A stretch of 64,000 nt of DNA from Methanofastidiosum sp. (GCA_035362715.1 DAOSDU010000002.1:62001-126000); one strand, 5' to 3'. Shown: positions 35,921 through 44,609, counted from the stretch's first letter. Notes: generated by a model from the letters alone, not told the origin. Program-made: numbers and translations.

Positions 35921-36954
35921 TTCTTTTATTTCACGGAATTGATATTTTTTATGACGATAGAAGTAAAGATATTTTGGATAAATTAAGTAGTAGATATCAC
36001 TTAAAGCCATATATTGTTGGAACTATGGGGATAACTTCACTGCTGGATAGTGGCATAGAAGGTGTTGAACTCATTTTTAAAAGACCCTCAGTTGCAATCT
36101 CAGAGCTTAAAGGATTTGATTCAGTCTTACTTGTGTTGAAAGCAAGATCAATTGAAACTGCTAGGACTTTTCTTGGGGCAATAGGGGAAAGGGCAGATTT
36201 CAAAGGTGAAATCTTAGGCATTGATATTAATACTAGCTCTCTTTTTCAAGTCAAATCGGGGCTTTCAGATATTAAGCCTTATTTGATTTCACTTGGATTT
36301 AAAGAAGAGCCCACTAGCAAAGGCATTGATGTCACAGTAGACGATAATTATCTTGTAAGACGTATAAGAGGGTGTAAGCCTGGGGAGCTTCTATTATTCA
36401 ATGGTCTTGTAGTTGGCAAAATTTTTGATGAGGACGTCAAGGTATATGTCAAGGATAATCAGATTGAGCGGATACAAGGAGTAGAGATAAAAAAACATGG
36501 ATTAGAAAAAATAAAGGAAGTAGATATATTTTCCTTAAAGATAGATAGCACAATTGGATTTGAAGCAAGAGAAGAGTTTATCATAAGAAAATTAAATGGA
36601 AAGCATATTCTTTTTATAAATCACGATTCATACTCAATATATAGAAATCTATCAAACTTATCCGGGGCCGTAACAGTTGGTGACGACACAACACGAATTT
36701 CAGGTTATATCCTGCAAAGGTTTGGGGTGCCTTTGATTGGTATAGTTGATGGGGATAAAGATGGTGTCATTAAAGGAGAACACTTCCATAAAGGCTCAGT
36801 TCTTTTTGAAGTAGAAGGAGACGATATAGCTGGGGACAAAATTCAATCTCAATTTTTTAGAGATAAAATTGCTATAAAATATGATTTCCAGAAACTAAAA
36901 GATAACATTGAAAAATATTTGGGTAAAGAAATAATAAGAAAAATTGAATACTAA
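35914..36954 (+). CDS. DUF2117-like archaeal protein
   Basis: The 346-residue protein begins LLFHGIDIFYDDRSKDIL and has a C-terminal Rossmann or Toprim-like part with TVGDDTTRISGYILQRFGVPLIGIVDGDKDG, divided as VTVGDDTTRISGY and PLIGIVDGDKDG, as in archaeal DUF2117 proteins. The conserved Asp cluster suggests a metal site. It overlaps the glmM gene by seven bases. The function is unknown. Confidence 0.6.
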   Translation: MLVLLFHGIDIFYDDRSKDILDKLSSRYHLKPYIVGTMGITSLLDSGIEGVELIFKRPSVAISELKGFDSVLLVLKARSIETARTFLGAIGERADFKGEILGIDINTSSLFQVKSGLSDIKPYLISLGFKEEPTSKGIDVTVDDNYLVRRIRGCKPGELLLFNGLVVGKIFDEDVKVYVKDNQIERIQGVEIKKHGLEKIKEVDIFSLKIDSTIGFEAREEFIIRKLNGKHILFINHDSYSIYRNLSNLSGAVTVGDDTTRISGYILQRFGVPLIGIVDGDKDGVIKGEHFHKGSVLFEVEGDDIAGDKIQSQFFRDKIAIKYDFQKLKDNIEKYLGKEIIRKIEY

Positions 36955-36978
36955 AACATTAGATAATATTTTAGCATC

Positions 36979-37080
36979 TTACTTGTGTTTTATTTCCTTC
37001 TTTTTCTGTTTTATAACGACTGCTGCTGATACTGTAGCCAATATGGCACCTGCAGCAACATATCCAATAATTTTTCTCAT
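36979..37080 (-). CDS. 33-aa single-span membrane peptide
   Basis: An ATG at 37080 opens 33 codons (MRKIIGYVAAGAILATVSAA, then VVIKQKKKEIKHK) ending at TAA 36979-36981. One Ala/Gly-rich membrane span is followed by a strongly basic tail. GGAGGTGA lies at 37086-37093, the strongest ribosome-binding site in this stretch, and a TATA-like ATTTATAAAAC is near 37120-37130. The opposite-strand 61-codon frame (36944-37129) has no such signals. Confidence 0.65.
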   Translation of the reverse strand: MRKIIGYVAAGAILATVSAAVVIKQKKKEIKHK

Positions 37081-37247
37081 ACACTTCACCTCCAGTGTGA
37101 TAGATGTATTGAACATTATTGTTTTATAAATCTTTCGATAATAGTAATTATTTTTATAATTAATGTAAATTAATATTTAAAATAATAAATATCAATAACT
37201 GAAAACTAAATTAAGGATTATGAAAAATAAGGAGGATGGCAAAGAAA

Positions 37248-38051
37248 TCAAAGAGTTTCTACAATTCTCTTGTATAGTGCGTCCACTTTTACTTCAGGTT
37301 TTAATCCTAATATCTTGGAGAATTTCATAATCTGCGGCGGTTCAAGGCTTGCTCTTTTTAATAAGTCATCATCTGCAAATATTTCTTTTGGAGTTCCATC
37401 CCCAATGATTTGGCCGTTTCCCATTACAACTACCCTTTCAGATAGCTCCGATACAAGGCCCATATCGTGAGTTATCAAAATAACTGTAACATTTTTCTTG
37501 TGGAGTTCTTTTACTATTTCTAAAATTCCCATAATTGATAACAAATCAAGACCTGTTGTAGGCTCATCCAAAACAAGAATTTGCGGTTCCATTACAACAA
37601 CAGATGCAAGGGCTAATCTCTGTTTCTCTCCCCCAGAAAGTGACAGCGGGTGGGTATCTCGGTACTTAGAAAGCCTAGTTGTCTTTAAGACTTTATCAAC
37701 TCTAGCTTCTATTTCTCCCTCTGGGAGATTAAGATTTTTAGGGCCAAAAGCTATTTCAGCAAATACAGTTTCTTCAAAGATTTGATTTTCAGGATTCTGG
37801 AAAAGGTGGCCAACTTTTCTTGAGAGCTCTGCAATTGAAGAATTTTTAGTATCTTCTCCAAGAATGAAGACTTTGCCTTTGCTAGGTCTTAAGAGGCCAT
37901 TGAAATGCTTCGCTAATGTTGTTTTTCCACTTCCATTTTGGCCTACAAGAGAAATAAATTCACCTTTCTTTACAGATAAGTTGACGCCTTTTATTATTTC
38001 TTTTGATTCTGGATAGGTAAAATGAAGATTTTTGACATCAATTGAATTCAT
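37248..38051 (-). CDS. ECF transporter ATPase (EcfA2/CbiO type)
   Basis: The 267-residue ATPase has Walker A GQNGSGKTT, the ECF-typical Q-loop region HLFQNPENQIFEETV, signature LSGGEKQRLALASV, Walker B ILVLDEPTTGLD and ITHDMG. It pairs with the ATPase encoded just upstream, overlapping its stop by four bases. EcfT and the substrate-binding EcfS are not in the window, so the vitamin or metal transported cannot be named. Confidence 0.9.
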   Translation of the reverse strand: MNSIDVKNLHFTYPESKEIIKGVNLSVKKGEFISLVGQNGSGKTTLAKHFNGLLRPSKGKVFILGEDTKNSSIAELSRKVGHLFQNPENQIFEETVFAEIAFGPKNLNLPEGEIEARVDKVLKTTRLSKYRDTHPLSLSGGEKQRLALASVVVMEPQILVLDEPTTGLDLLSIMGILEIVKELHKKNVTVILITHDMGLVSELSERVVVMGNGQIIGDGTPKEIFADDDLLKRASLEPPQIMKFSKILGLKPEVKVDALYKRIVETL

Positions 38052-38872
38052 ATGAAGAGCCTCCTACCTTCCTCAACTGTTAGTGCTATATCCTTAACAT
38101 ATCCTCCTTCTTTTAGGAGATATGTAAGGTAACTAATGTCAGGAACCATTATTCCAAGTTCCCTTAGAAGAGGAACTTTCTCAAAAACCTCTTTTGGAGT
38201 TCCTTCCAAGACTATTGAACCTTTGTCCATTACAACTACTCTGTCAGAAAGCTCTGCTATAGGTTCTGTTCTATGCTCAACTAAGACTATTGTCATTTTT
38301 TCTTTTTCGTGAAGTTCTTTTAAAACTGAAAAAACTTCTCTTTTTCCAACTGGATCGAGTTGGCTCGTTGGCTCATCAAGTACAAGAATATCGGGCTTCA
38401 TTGTGAGAGAAGCTGCTATCGCTATTCTCTGTTTTTGTCCACCCGATAAATTTCCAGGAAACTCCTCCCTCTTATCCCCCATATTAACAATGGATAGCGC
38501 CCAAGATATTCTCTCTTCAATTTCTTCTCTCGGAACAGCCAAATTTTCAGGCCCAAATGCCAACTCTTCTTCAACAGTCATTGCAAAAAGTTGGGATTCA
38601 GGATTTTGTAGTATCATGCCGACTCTTCTTGAGAATTCGCTTACTTCTCTGTCCTTTGTATTGATTCCATCTATAATGACATCTCCCGAAAAATCACCAC
38701 TTATGGTCTTAGGTATTATACCATTTAATGTAAGGCAAAGAGTTGATTTTCCACAGCCAGACGGTCCGATGATTGAGACAAATTCACCTTTTTTTATACT
38801 AAGGTCTATTCCTTTGAGGACCTGTTCAGTTTGGGAATGGTATTTAAAATGAAGATTGTTAATCTCAATCAT
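38048..38872 (-). CDS. ECF transporter ATPase (EcfA1/CbiO type)
   Basis: The 274-residue ATPase has Walker A GPSGCGKST, the ECF motif MILQNPESQLFAMTV, signature LSGGQKQRIAIAAS, Walker B ILVLDEPTSQLD and an EHRTEP H-loop. It is the first of two adjoining energy-coupling ATPases. The divergent PfkB-family gene starts 66 bases away on the other strand. Confidence 0.9.
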   Translation of the reverse strand: MIEINNLHFKYHSQTEQVLKGIDLSIKKGEFVSIIGPSGCGKSTLCLTLNGIIPKTISGDFSGDVIIDGINTKDREVSEFSRRVGMILQNPESQLFAMTVEEELAFGPENLAVPREEIEERISWALSIVNMGDKREEFPGNLSGGQKQRIAIAASLTMKPDILVLDEPTSQLDPVGKREVFSVLKELHEKEKMTIVLVEHRTEPIAELSDRVVVMDKGSIVLEGTPKEVFEKVPLLRELGIMVPDISYLTYLLKEGGYVKDIALTVEEGRRLFI

Positions 38873-38938
38873 TACAACAGAGTTTCCAACAATCTTTATA
38901 AACTTTACATCAATTGAATTTGGAGAGGGGATTGTTAG

Positions 38939-39838
38939 TTGAAAGACTTATTGTGTATTGGAAATGTTAATCTAGATACAATTATGGGTGTTGAATCGTT
39001 TCCAGTTGTCAACGGTGAATCAAAGATAGAAGGGCTTGAAATCAGATATGGGGGGTCTGCTTTCAACGTTTCTGTGAACAGCTCGATACTTGGCCTAAGC
39101 TCCGGCGTTATGGCATCAGTTGGAAATGACAGCGATGGAATAATAGGCAATCTAAAAAATTATAATGTTGATTATTCTAATCTGATTCTTCAAAACTCGC
39201 CTTCAGGAAGAATGTTCATAATAAACAAAGAAAATGACAGAATGTTCCTCTTCTATAAAGGCGCTAATGATAAATTTGAAAAAAACATGATAAACTACCA
39301 AGTTTTTAAAGAATATAGATTTGTCCACGTTTCCCCCACAAAACTCGAAATTGCTGAGCATGCTATAAAAATTGCAAAAGAGAATAGCAATGTTGTAAGT
39401 TTTGATCCTGGAGAACAACTATGTTACTCCAACTCTGAAGAGGTATTAAAAATTATTAAAAATGTTGATTTTCTTTTTGTCAACAGACATGAACTTTTTG
39501 CTCTTTTAGGTTCAAGTGATATAGAGGAAGGTGGGCAATACCTAACTAAAAGAAGAGCCAAAAATGTCATAGTCAAAGCTGATAAAAACGGCGTTTATTA
39601 TTTTGGTAAAAATTATATTCATGAAAAGGCGTTCCCTGCCAAGGTAATTGATCCTACGGGTGCAGGAGATAGCTTTTCCTCAGCTTTTATTGCTAACTAC
39701 ATAAGAACTTCCGATATTAGAAGTTCATTAAGGTATGCAAATGCAGCTGCAAGTTTCTGTGTCCAGAGTTATGGGGCCATATTAAAGGTTAAAAAAGAAG
39801 ATATTGAAAAATTATACAGGAGTAGATTGGATGGATAA
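38939..39838 (+). CDS. PfkB-family sugar/nucleoside kinase (possible ribose-1-phosphate kinase)
   Basis: The 299-residue kinase has LCIGNVNLDTIMGVE and YGGSAFNVSVNSSILG at the N-terminus, a GxGD-type catalytic motif DPTGAGDSFSSAF near residue 238 and a typical ribokinase fold length. Its gene overlaps ribose-1,5-bisphosphate isomerase by eight bases. In the archaeal pentose bisphosphate pathway an ADP-dependent PfkB kinase makes ribose 1,5-bisphosphate, so this enzyme is a good candidate for that step. TTG 38939 is the likely start with GAGGGGATTG upstream. Confidence 0.82.
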   Translation: MKDLLCIGNVNLDTIMGVESFPVVNGESKIEGLEIRYGGSAFNVSVNSSILGLSSGVMASVGNDSDGIIGNLKNYNVDYSNLILQNSPSGRMFIINKENDRMFLFYKGANDKFEKNMINYQVFKEYRFVHVSPTKLEIAEHAIKIAKENSNVVSFDPGEQLCYSNSEEVLKIIKNVDFLFVNRHELFALLGSSDIEEGGQYLTKRRAKNVIVKADKNGVYYFGKNYIHEKAFPAKVIDPTGAGDSFSSAFIANYIRTSDIRSSLRYANAAASFCVQSYGAILKVKKEDIEKLYRSRLDG

Positions 39839-40790
39839 AAGAGTTATAGATATTGCAGAGGATATAAAGGAAATGAGGATAAGAGGGGCTGCCAAAATAG
39901 GAAGAACTGTTGCAGAGGCCATAAAAATAGAAGCACAGAGCTTTAGTGGAGACGATCCTAAAGAGTTTGTCAAAGATATTAAGAAAACTGCTAGATATCT
40001 CATTTCAACAAGACCGACTGCAGTATCCCTTGAGAACGCCCTTAGGTATGTGCTTGTTGAACTTGCAAAGGCATACAAAAATGGAGAGAATGTCAAAAAC
40101 CTAAAGATTACGGTATCAAAAGCTTCTGATGAATTTTGTGAGAATTCAAACCTTGCGCTTGAAAGAATAGCTGAAATTGGATCAAAACGTATAATGGACG
40201 GAGATGTCATTTTCACTCATTGTAATAGCTCTATGGCACTTGGAATTATAAAGAAAGCCCATAGGGATGGAAAGAAGATAAAAGTTTATGCCGACGAAAC
40301 AAGGCCAAGGCTTCAAGGTTTACTTACGGCAAAGGAGCTTTTGAACGAAGGTATAGACGTCACGTTAATCGTGGATTCTGCCGCTAGAATATTCATAAGA
40401 GAAGCTGACCATGTAATTATTGGTGCAGATGCTGTAACAGCAAACGGTGCCGTTGTTAATAAAGTTGGTACCGCTACACTTGCCTCAATTGCACACGAAG
40501 CAAGAGTAAAGGTAATCGTTGCTGCAGAAACTTACAAATTTAATCCTCAAACTTACTGCGGAGAATTAATTGAAATTGAAGAGAGGGATATTTTTGAAGT
40601 CATTTCAAAAGAGGACTATGAAAAACTTAAAGGGCTTAAGATAAATAATCCGGCCTTTGATGTCACGCCTCCGGAGTTTATAGATCTGATAATTACTGAA
40701 AAAGGATTAATAGCACCACAAGCAGCAATTTGGGTGTTGAAGGAAACATACGGATTAGGCCTATTTGACAAGGAGCCTTGGGAGGATTAA
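39831..40790 (+). CDS. Ribose-1,5-bisphosphate isomerase
   Basis: The roughly 319-residue protein of the eIF2B-alpha-like family starts MDKRVIDIAEDIKEMRIRGAAKIGR, split as MDKRVIDIAEDIK and MRIRGAAKIGR, close to archaeal R15P isomerases. Catalytic Cys in VIFTHCNSSMAL and Asp in IIGADAVTANGAVVNK fit the R15P-isomerase pair rather than true eIF2B or MtnA. It turns ribose 1,5-bisphosphate into ribulose 1,5-bisphosphate. ATG 39831 is preferred; a TTG at 39804 would add nine residues. No RuBisCO is in the window. Confidence 0.88.
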   Translation: MDKRVIDIAEDIKEMRIRGAAKIGRTVAEAIKIEAQSFSGDDPKEFVKDIKKTARYLISTRPTAVSLENALRYVLVELAKAYKNGENVKNLKITVSKASDEFCENSNLALERIAEIGSKRIMDGDVIFTHCNSSMALGIIKKAHRDGKKIKVYADETRPRLQGLLTAKELLNEGIDVTLIVDSAARIFIREADHVIIGADAVTANGAVVNKVGTATLASIAHEARVKVIVAAETYKFNPQTYCGELIEIEERDIFEVISKEDYEKLKGLKINNPAFDVTPPEFIDLIITEKGLIAPQAAIWVLKETYGLGLFDKEPWED

Positions 40791-40823
40791 ATTTATAAAT
40801 TGTTACAGTTCTTTTTAGATTGC

Positions 40824-40898
40824 GCCTTGGTGGCTCAGCCTGGCTAGAGCGGCTGACTTGTAATCAGCAAGTCGGGGGTTCAAATCCCCCCCAGGGCT
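40824..40898 (+). tRNA. tRNA-Thr (anticodon TGT)
   Basis: GCCTTGG pairs with CCAGGGC across one G-T wobble. The anticodon stem GCTGA/TCAGC has loop CTTGTAA, so the anticodon is TGT. The T arm is GGGGGTTCAAATCCCCC. Discriminator U at 40898; no CCA encoded. Confidence 0.93.
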
Positions 40899-40955
40899 TC
40901 CGATTTTAATTCGAAATCACTTTGTGTTTTAAAGCCCTTAAATAGCTTGGATTCT

Positions 40956-41052
40956 TTATCTTTTATAGACTACGCTGCTCTTGTTTATCGAGAATACAAC
41001 TATGCTGTCTTTTTCAATTTTATATATAATCTAATAGAATAGTACGGGACAT
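40956..41052 (-). pseudogene. relE-type toxin with a large internal deletion
   Basis: The minus strand has ATG at 41052-41050 right after the antitoxin TAA and reads MSRTILLDYI before a stop, a typical RelE start. A second frame, from just after the break to TAA at 40956-40958, reads IIYKIEKDSIVVFSINKSS then VVYKR, the C-terminal strand of RelE/ParE toxins. About 50-60 central codons are missing and the halves are out of frame, so the toxin is dead. Confidence 0.7.
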
Positions 41053-41244
41053 TTATATCCCAAGCTGCTTTTTTACATCCTTTAACGAAACAAGATTTTC
41101 CTTGTCAAAACTTTTAATGTAAGCGTTGAACTCTTCCCCGCTCAAAGCATCTTCCTTTTTCATCATGTGTTCCTTGATGTAAGTAAGGTCTTCTTCTATC
41201 AAGTTAAGTTTTTCCAATATTGTTTTCTCTAGCTTAATTTCCAT
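41053..41244 (-). CDS. RelB-type antitoxin, orphaned
   Basis: The protein (63 residues from ATG 41244) is helical, charged and ends DVKKQLGI, a pattern of archaeal antitoxins paired with RelE. Its TAA is followed at once by the remains of a relE gene. TATA-like ATTTATATAAAAT is about 41265-41277, and CAATTG-containing repeats between promoter and start may be the operator. It may persist without its toxin. Confidence 0.7.
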   Translation of the reverse strand: MEIKLEKTILEKLNLIEEDLTYIKEHMMKKEDALSGEEFNAYIKSFDKENLVSLKDVKKQLGI

Positions 41245-41457
41245 AATAATCAATTGCTATCAATTTTATATAAATTATCCTTTAAGTCTTTGGCTCAAGA
41301 TCCAGACATATGGATGTCATGCACTACTGATAATCCAGATTCTTTTTGTTCTTAAATTTAGGGCCAAGAATTCGATTGGACCGATAAAACAATGGATAAT
41401 AAATAAAGAATAAAAGAAAAACATAAATCTTTTATATGATTTGTTTTTCTCAATTTC

Positions 41458-41670
41458 ATGGATAAAAAGAAATTTGATTACCACTCTCTTTTTGTCGTTG
41501 GCCTAATAATATTTATTCCAGCCGGAGTATCTTTACTTCTGATGAATAGTATAGCAGGCTATGGATTAATTGGATTGGGTGCAATCTGGGCTATAGTAGG
41601 CTATTTCAATAAAGAAATTGGCAATAATAAATTGAATGTGAATATAAGTGGAAAAACAAAAGTTGATTGA
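41458..41670 (+). CDS. Small two-span membrane protein
   Basis: The 70-residue protein has two hydrophobic helices (about residues 11-30 and 33-49) and a hydrophilic tail. Its TGA at 41668-41670 is followed in the same frame by 24 sense codons of strongly hydrophobic sequence (KIIGFVIFFLIILPIF then LSFFLKYS) and a second TGA at 41743. So the original protein may have had a third span. A TATA-like tract is near 41430. Function unknown. Confidence 0.55.
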   Translation: MDKKKFDYHSLFVVGLIIFIPAGVSLLLMNSIAGYGLIGLGAIWAIVGYFNKEIGNNKLNVNISGKTKVD

Positions 41671-41745
41671 AAAATAATTGGATTTGTCATATTCTTCTTG
41701 ATTATATTGCCAATATTTTTGTCCTTCTTTTTAAAATACAGCTGA

Positions 41746-42090
41746 TACGATGAAAAGTTATGATTAAGAAGAAAATAACATTATCCTTTCTTTCAATTCA
41801 AGAACTTATTGTTTGGCATCACATGCCGCTCATTCCACCTGCACTTAGCTCTAACTGAGATCTAGGTGATTCGAGTCTTTTTCATAGGGAAGATGTAGAT
41901 TGCAGAATCTTCAATCAAAAGCATTATTCTTTTAAATGTAGTGGTTATTTATAATCCAAATATAATAATTTCAAATGGATAAAAATATCTTGAATACTGA
42001 ACTTAATATTCGACTAAAAATTATGCATACGTCAACGTGGCTCCCTCAACGAAGGGCTAAGAAATTAAAAAATATTGTGAAACATAATGA
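41746..42090. other. Gene-poor stretch with no intact gene
   Basis: No open frame with a start and family likeness was found in these 345 bases. The A+T content is high and several frames are interrupted. The stretch lies between a truncated membrane gene and a kinase remnant, which suggests decayed coding sequence. Confidence 0.4.
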
Positions 42091-42207
42091 TGTCTTGGGC
42101 TGGAGATTGTGAAGAAAGCGATAGGATTCCTTGGAAATGCGACTAAAGTTGAAGTTGACAAATCAAATGACACCCTCTGTTTAATAAAATTGAAAAGAGG
42201 CGCTTAA
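42091..42207 (+). pseudogene. C-terminal remnant of a histidine kinase ATPase domain
   Basis: In one frame the bases read CLGLEIVKKAIGFLGNATK then VEVDKSNDTLCLIKLKRGA and TAA at 42205-42207. This is the G2 box and final strand of a HATPase_c domain (GLGLxIV pattern). A TGA at 42088-42090 closes the frame upstream and no other part of the kinase is visible. Its TAA abuts the TTG of the next sensor gene, so that gene once followed a kinase directly. Confidence 0.65.
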
Positions 42208-44345
42208 TTGCTTCAATCAATCAACAATAGATCTAGCTTTACAAAGGCCATACATGACAATATAGATGCCATATGTCTTGTTTTAGCTGTAGTGCTGCTA
42301 TACCCATTAGCTACAAATTATTTTTTGGTCTTCCATAGCTCTGTAGAAATTTTCAGCATGGTTATTGCGGCCGGGATTTTCATCATAGCAAGAAATACTA
42401 AAGATTATCAAGATAACGATTTCTTCATACTCATAGGGGTGGGCTATCTTTTTATTGGGATAATTGATGGCCTGCACACACTTGGATATGAGGGGATGGG
42501 GGTCTTCCAGATGCAAGGCCACAATTTAGCAAACCAGCTCTGGATTGCGGCAAGGTACCTCCAAGCAATTACTCTTCTGATATCCCCGTTTTTTTGAATA
42601 GAAAGGGCAATCTTCCTAAAATTTTTATTAGCTATTTTATAATCACCGGGCTTTTAATCTCTTCAATATTTTTCTGGGAAGTATTCCCAACTTGCTATGT
42701 CGAAGGTCAAGGCCTTACACCTTTTAAGGTAGCAAGCGAATACATAATCTCACTGATTTTGGTGATTGCCCTTCACTTGCTTTATACTAAAAGAAGTTTC
42801 TTTCAAATAAGAATTTTTTACCTCATCCTGGCATCCATCATACTAACAATATTTGCCGAGATATCATTTACAGCACATGTAAGCATTTATGATTTTTCAA
42901 AAATGCTTGGCCTCTATTTCAAGTTAATCTCATTCTTATTGCTATACAAAGCCTTTATCTCCATAGGGCTAAAAGAACCTTATTCGCTCCTTTTTAAGAA
43001 ATTAAAGGAGAGCGAGGAGGAATACAGGACTATTGTCGAGGGGCAGACCGAATTCATTACTAAATTCTTACCTGATGGAACTCACACTTTTGTAAACGAT
43101 GCCATGTGTAAGTTCTTTGGAATTACCAAAGAAGACATTTTAGGAAAAAAAATATTTGAAATGGATATTGGGGCCACTATACCAAATGAAGATATGGGGA
43201 TGATAGATAAACATTTTGCCAAGTTTAGCCCAGCAAATCAAATAAACACCATAGCGCATAGATTTGTTTTTCCTGATGGAAACGAAAAGTGGGTAGAATG
43301 GACAGACAGGGCGATTTTTGATAAAAAAGGCAATATCTTAGAATTTCAGTCCATTGGAAGGGACATAACTGATAGAAAAATGATGAGAGAAGAGATAACT
43401 CTTCTGCACAACGCTATAGAGCAGACGCCCATAATAGTAAAAATAATTGATAAAGACGGCAAAATCGAATATGTGAATCCACAGTATGTCGAAGTAACGG
43501 GTTATGATCCATCAGAGGCTTTAGGAAAAAAACCAAGACTTTTTGAAACAGGATTTCTGCCCAAGGGGCGATTTGAAGAGTTATGGGATTCAATATGTTC
43601 CGGAAAAAGTTGGAAAGGGGAGTTCCAAAACAGGAAAAAGGATGGGACAATGTACTGGGAGTTGGCATCGATCTCCCCTGTAAGAAATTCAATAGGTGAG
43701 ATAACTCACTTCATAAAAGTCTCAGAAGATATCACCTATAAGAAGCTTGCAGAAAAAGAAATCCAGGAGAAAGAAGAGGCTTTGAGGGGCATCCTTTCAG
43801 CGGCGCCAATTGGCATAAATCTTTTTCAGAACAGAACTATGATATGGTGCAACCATCACATGACTAAAATCACCGGCTACAGCGAACAAGAGCTAATCGG
43901 GAGAAATACTAAATTCCTCTATGCAAGCGAGGAGGAATACAAAAGATTAGGAGAGCTTTACAAGGAAAAGGTTGACGGGCATATAAACTCTGAAACCCAG
44001 TGGATAACTAAGGACAGAAGAGTTATTGATGTTTCAATCCTTTTAAATCCGTTAAACCCATATGACCTTTCAAAAGGGTACATAACAATCGTCTCAGATA
44101 TCACAAATGCAAAAAGATCCCAAAGACAGCTTGATGAGAATCTAGAGTACTTTGCACACTTAGTAGACCATATAAGAAATCCTCTTACGATCCTGAGCGG
44201 GTTTGTCCAAGTCGAAACTGGAAATGAAAAACTAAAGGAGAGGCTCTTGAGGCAGATAGACAGGATTGAAGAGCTGATAAAACAGCTTGACCAGGGTTGG
44301 ATGGATACAGAGGATACAAGAAAGTTTATGAAGAGATATATGTAA
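42208..44345 (+). pseudogene. MASE3-PAS-PAS-PAS sensor protein, split by a frameshift
   Basis: Two frames form one protein. The first (42208-42597) is the first half of a MASE3 membrane sensor domain; the second (42594-44345) holds the rest of MASE3, three PAS domains (EEYRTIVEGQTEFITKF; LLHNAIEQTPIIVKIID; ALRGILSAAPIGINLF) and a DHp-like end (DHIRNPLTIL). The break falls in T7 at 42589-42595: one extra T restores LISPFFLNRKGN. No HATPase domain follows, ending QLDQGWMDTEDTRKFMKRYM. That ending recurs in methanogen PAS proteins, so lack of the ATPase is a family trait. Either sequencing error or real inactivation explains the shift. Confidence 0.75.
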
Positions 44346-44480
44346 CAGCACAGACGAATACATTGGACAATTCAGATGTATTACAAGAAATACCTAATAA
44401 AAAAGGAAATAAGATTTTCTATTAAAATAATTTTATCTAATCGAAGTATTAATAAAGAAATTTAACAATAATAAAAATAT

Positions 44481-44523
44481 AAAAAGTTTTGAATGAAAAC
44501 TTTTTGCAGATCTAAAAAGATCT
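44481..44523. terminator. Pair of inverted repeats, possible terminator
   Basis: AAAAAGTTTT-GAATG-AAAACTTTTT (44481-44505) is a perfect 10-base inverted repeat. AGATCT-AAAA-AGATCT (44508-44523) follows three bases later. They lie just beyond the stop of the small basic gene at 44523, so they can end its minus-strand transcript. Confidence 0.5.
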
Positions 44524-44609
44524 TATTTTTTCTTAGTTGCTGGCTTTTTTCCTTTTGCTGGTGCCTTTGGTTTTTTTTCTACTTTCTTTACTTTACCTTT
44601 TTCTGCCAT
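44523..44609 (-). CDS. 28-aa lysine-rich basic protein
   Basis: ATG 44609 opens a 28-codon frame (MAEKGKVKKVEKKPKAPAKG then KKPATKKK) to TAA at 44523-44525. The composition (Lys about half, plus Ala and Pro) resembles the tails of DNA-compacting histone H1-like proteins. A GGAGCGTGA-like ribosome-binding site sits a few bases upstream, TTTATATAG lies near 44660-44668, and a GTAGTT/AACTAC inverted repeat near 44621-44637 lies in the leader. The gene stands alone in a gap of about 600 bases. Confidence 0.55.
   Translation of the reverse strand: MAEKGKVKKVEKKPKAPAKGKKPATKKK

Noticed and set aside
36944..37129. 61-codon hydrophobic frame on the plus strand
   Set aside because: It is the antisense of the 33-aa membrane peptide, whose strand has the ribosome site and TATA box.
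41281..41400. Possible C/D box RNA (GATGTCATG, CTGATAA) upstream of the small membrane gene
   Set aside because: Boxes do not fit the consensus spacing and no guide pairing could be checked.
42084..42150. Short frame MMSWAGDCEESDRIPWKCD overlapping the kinase remnant
   Set aside because: The other frame reads as the end of a histidine kinase; the short frame has no start signals.
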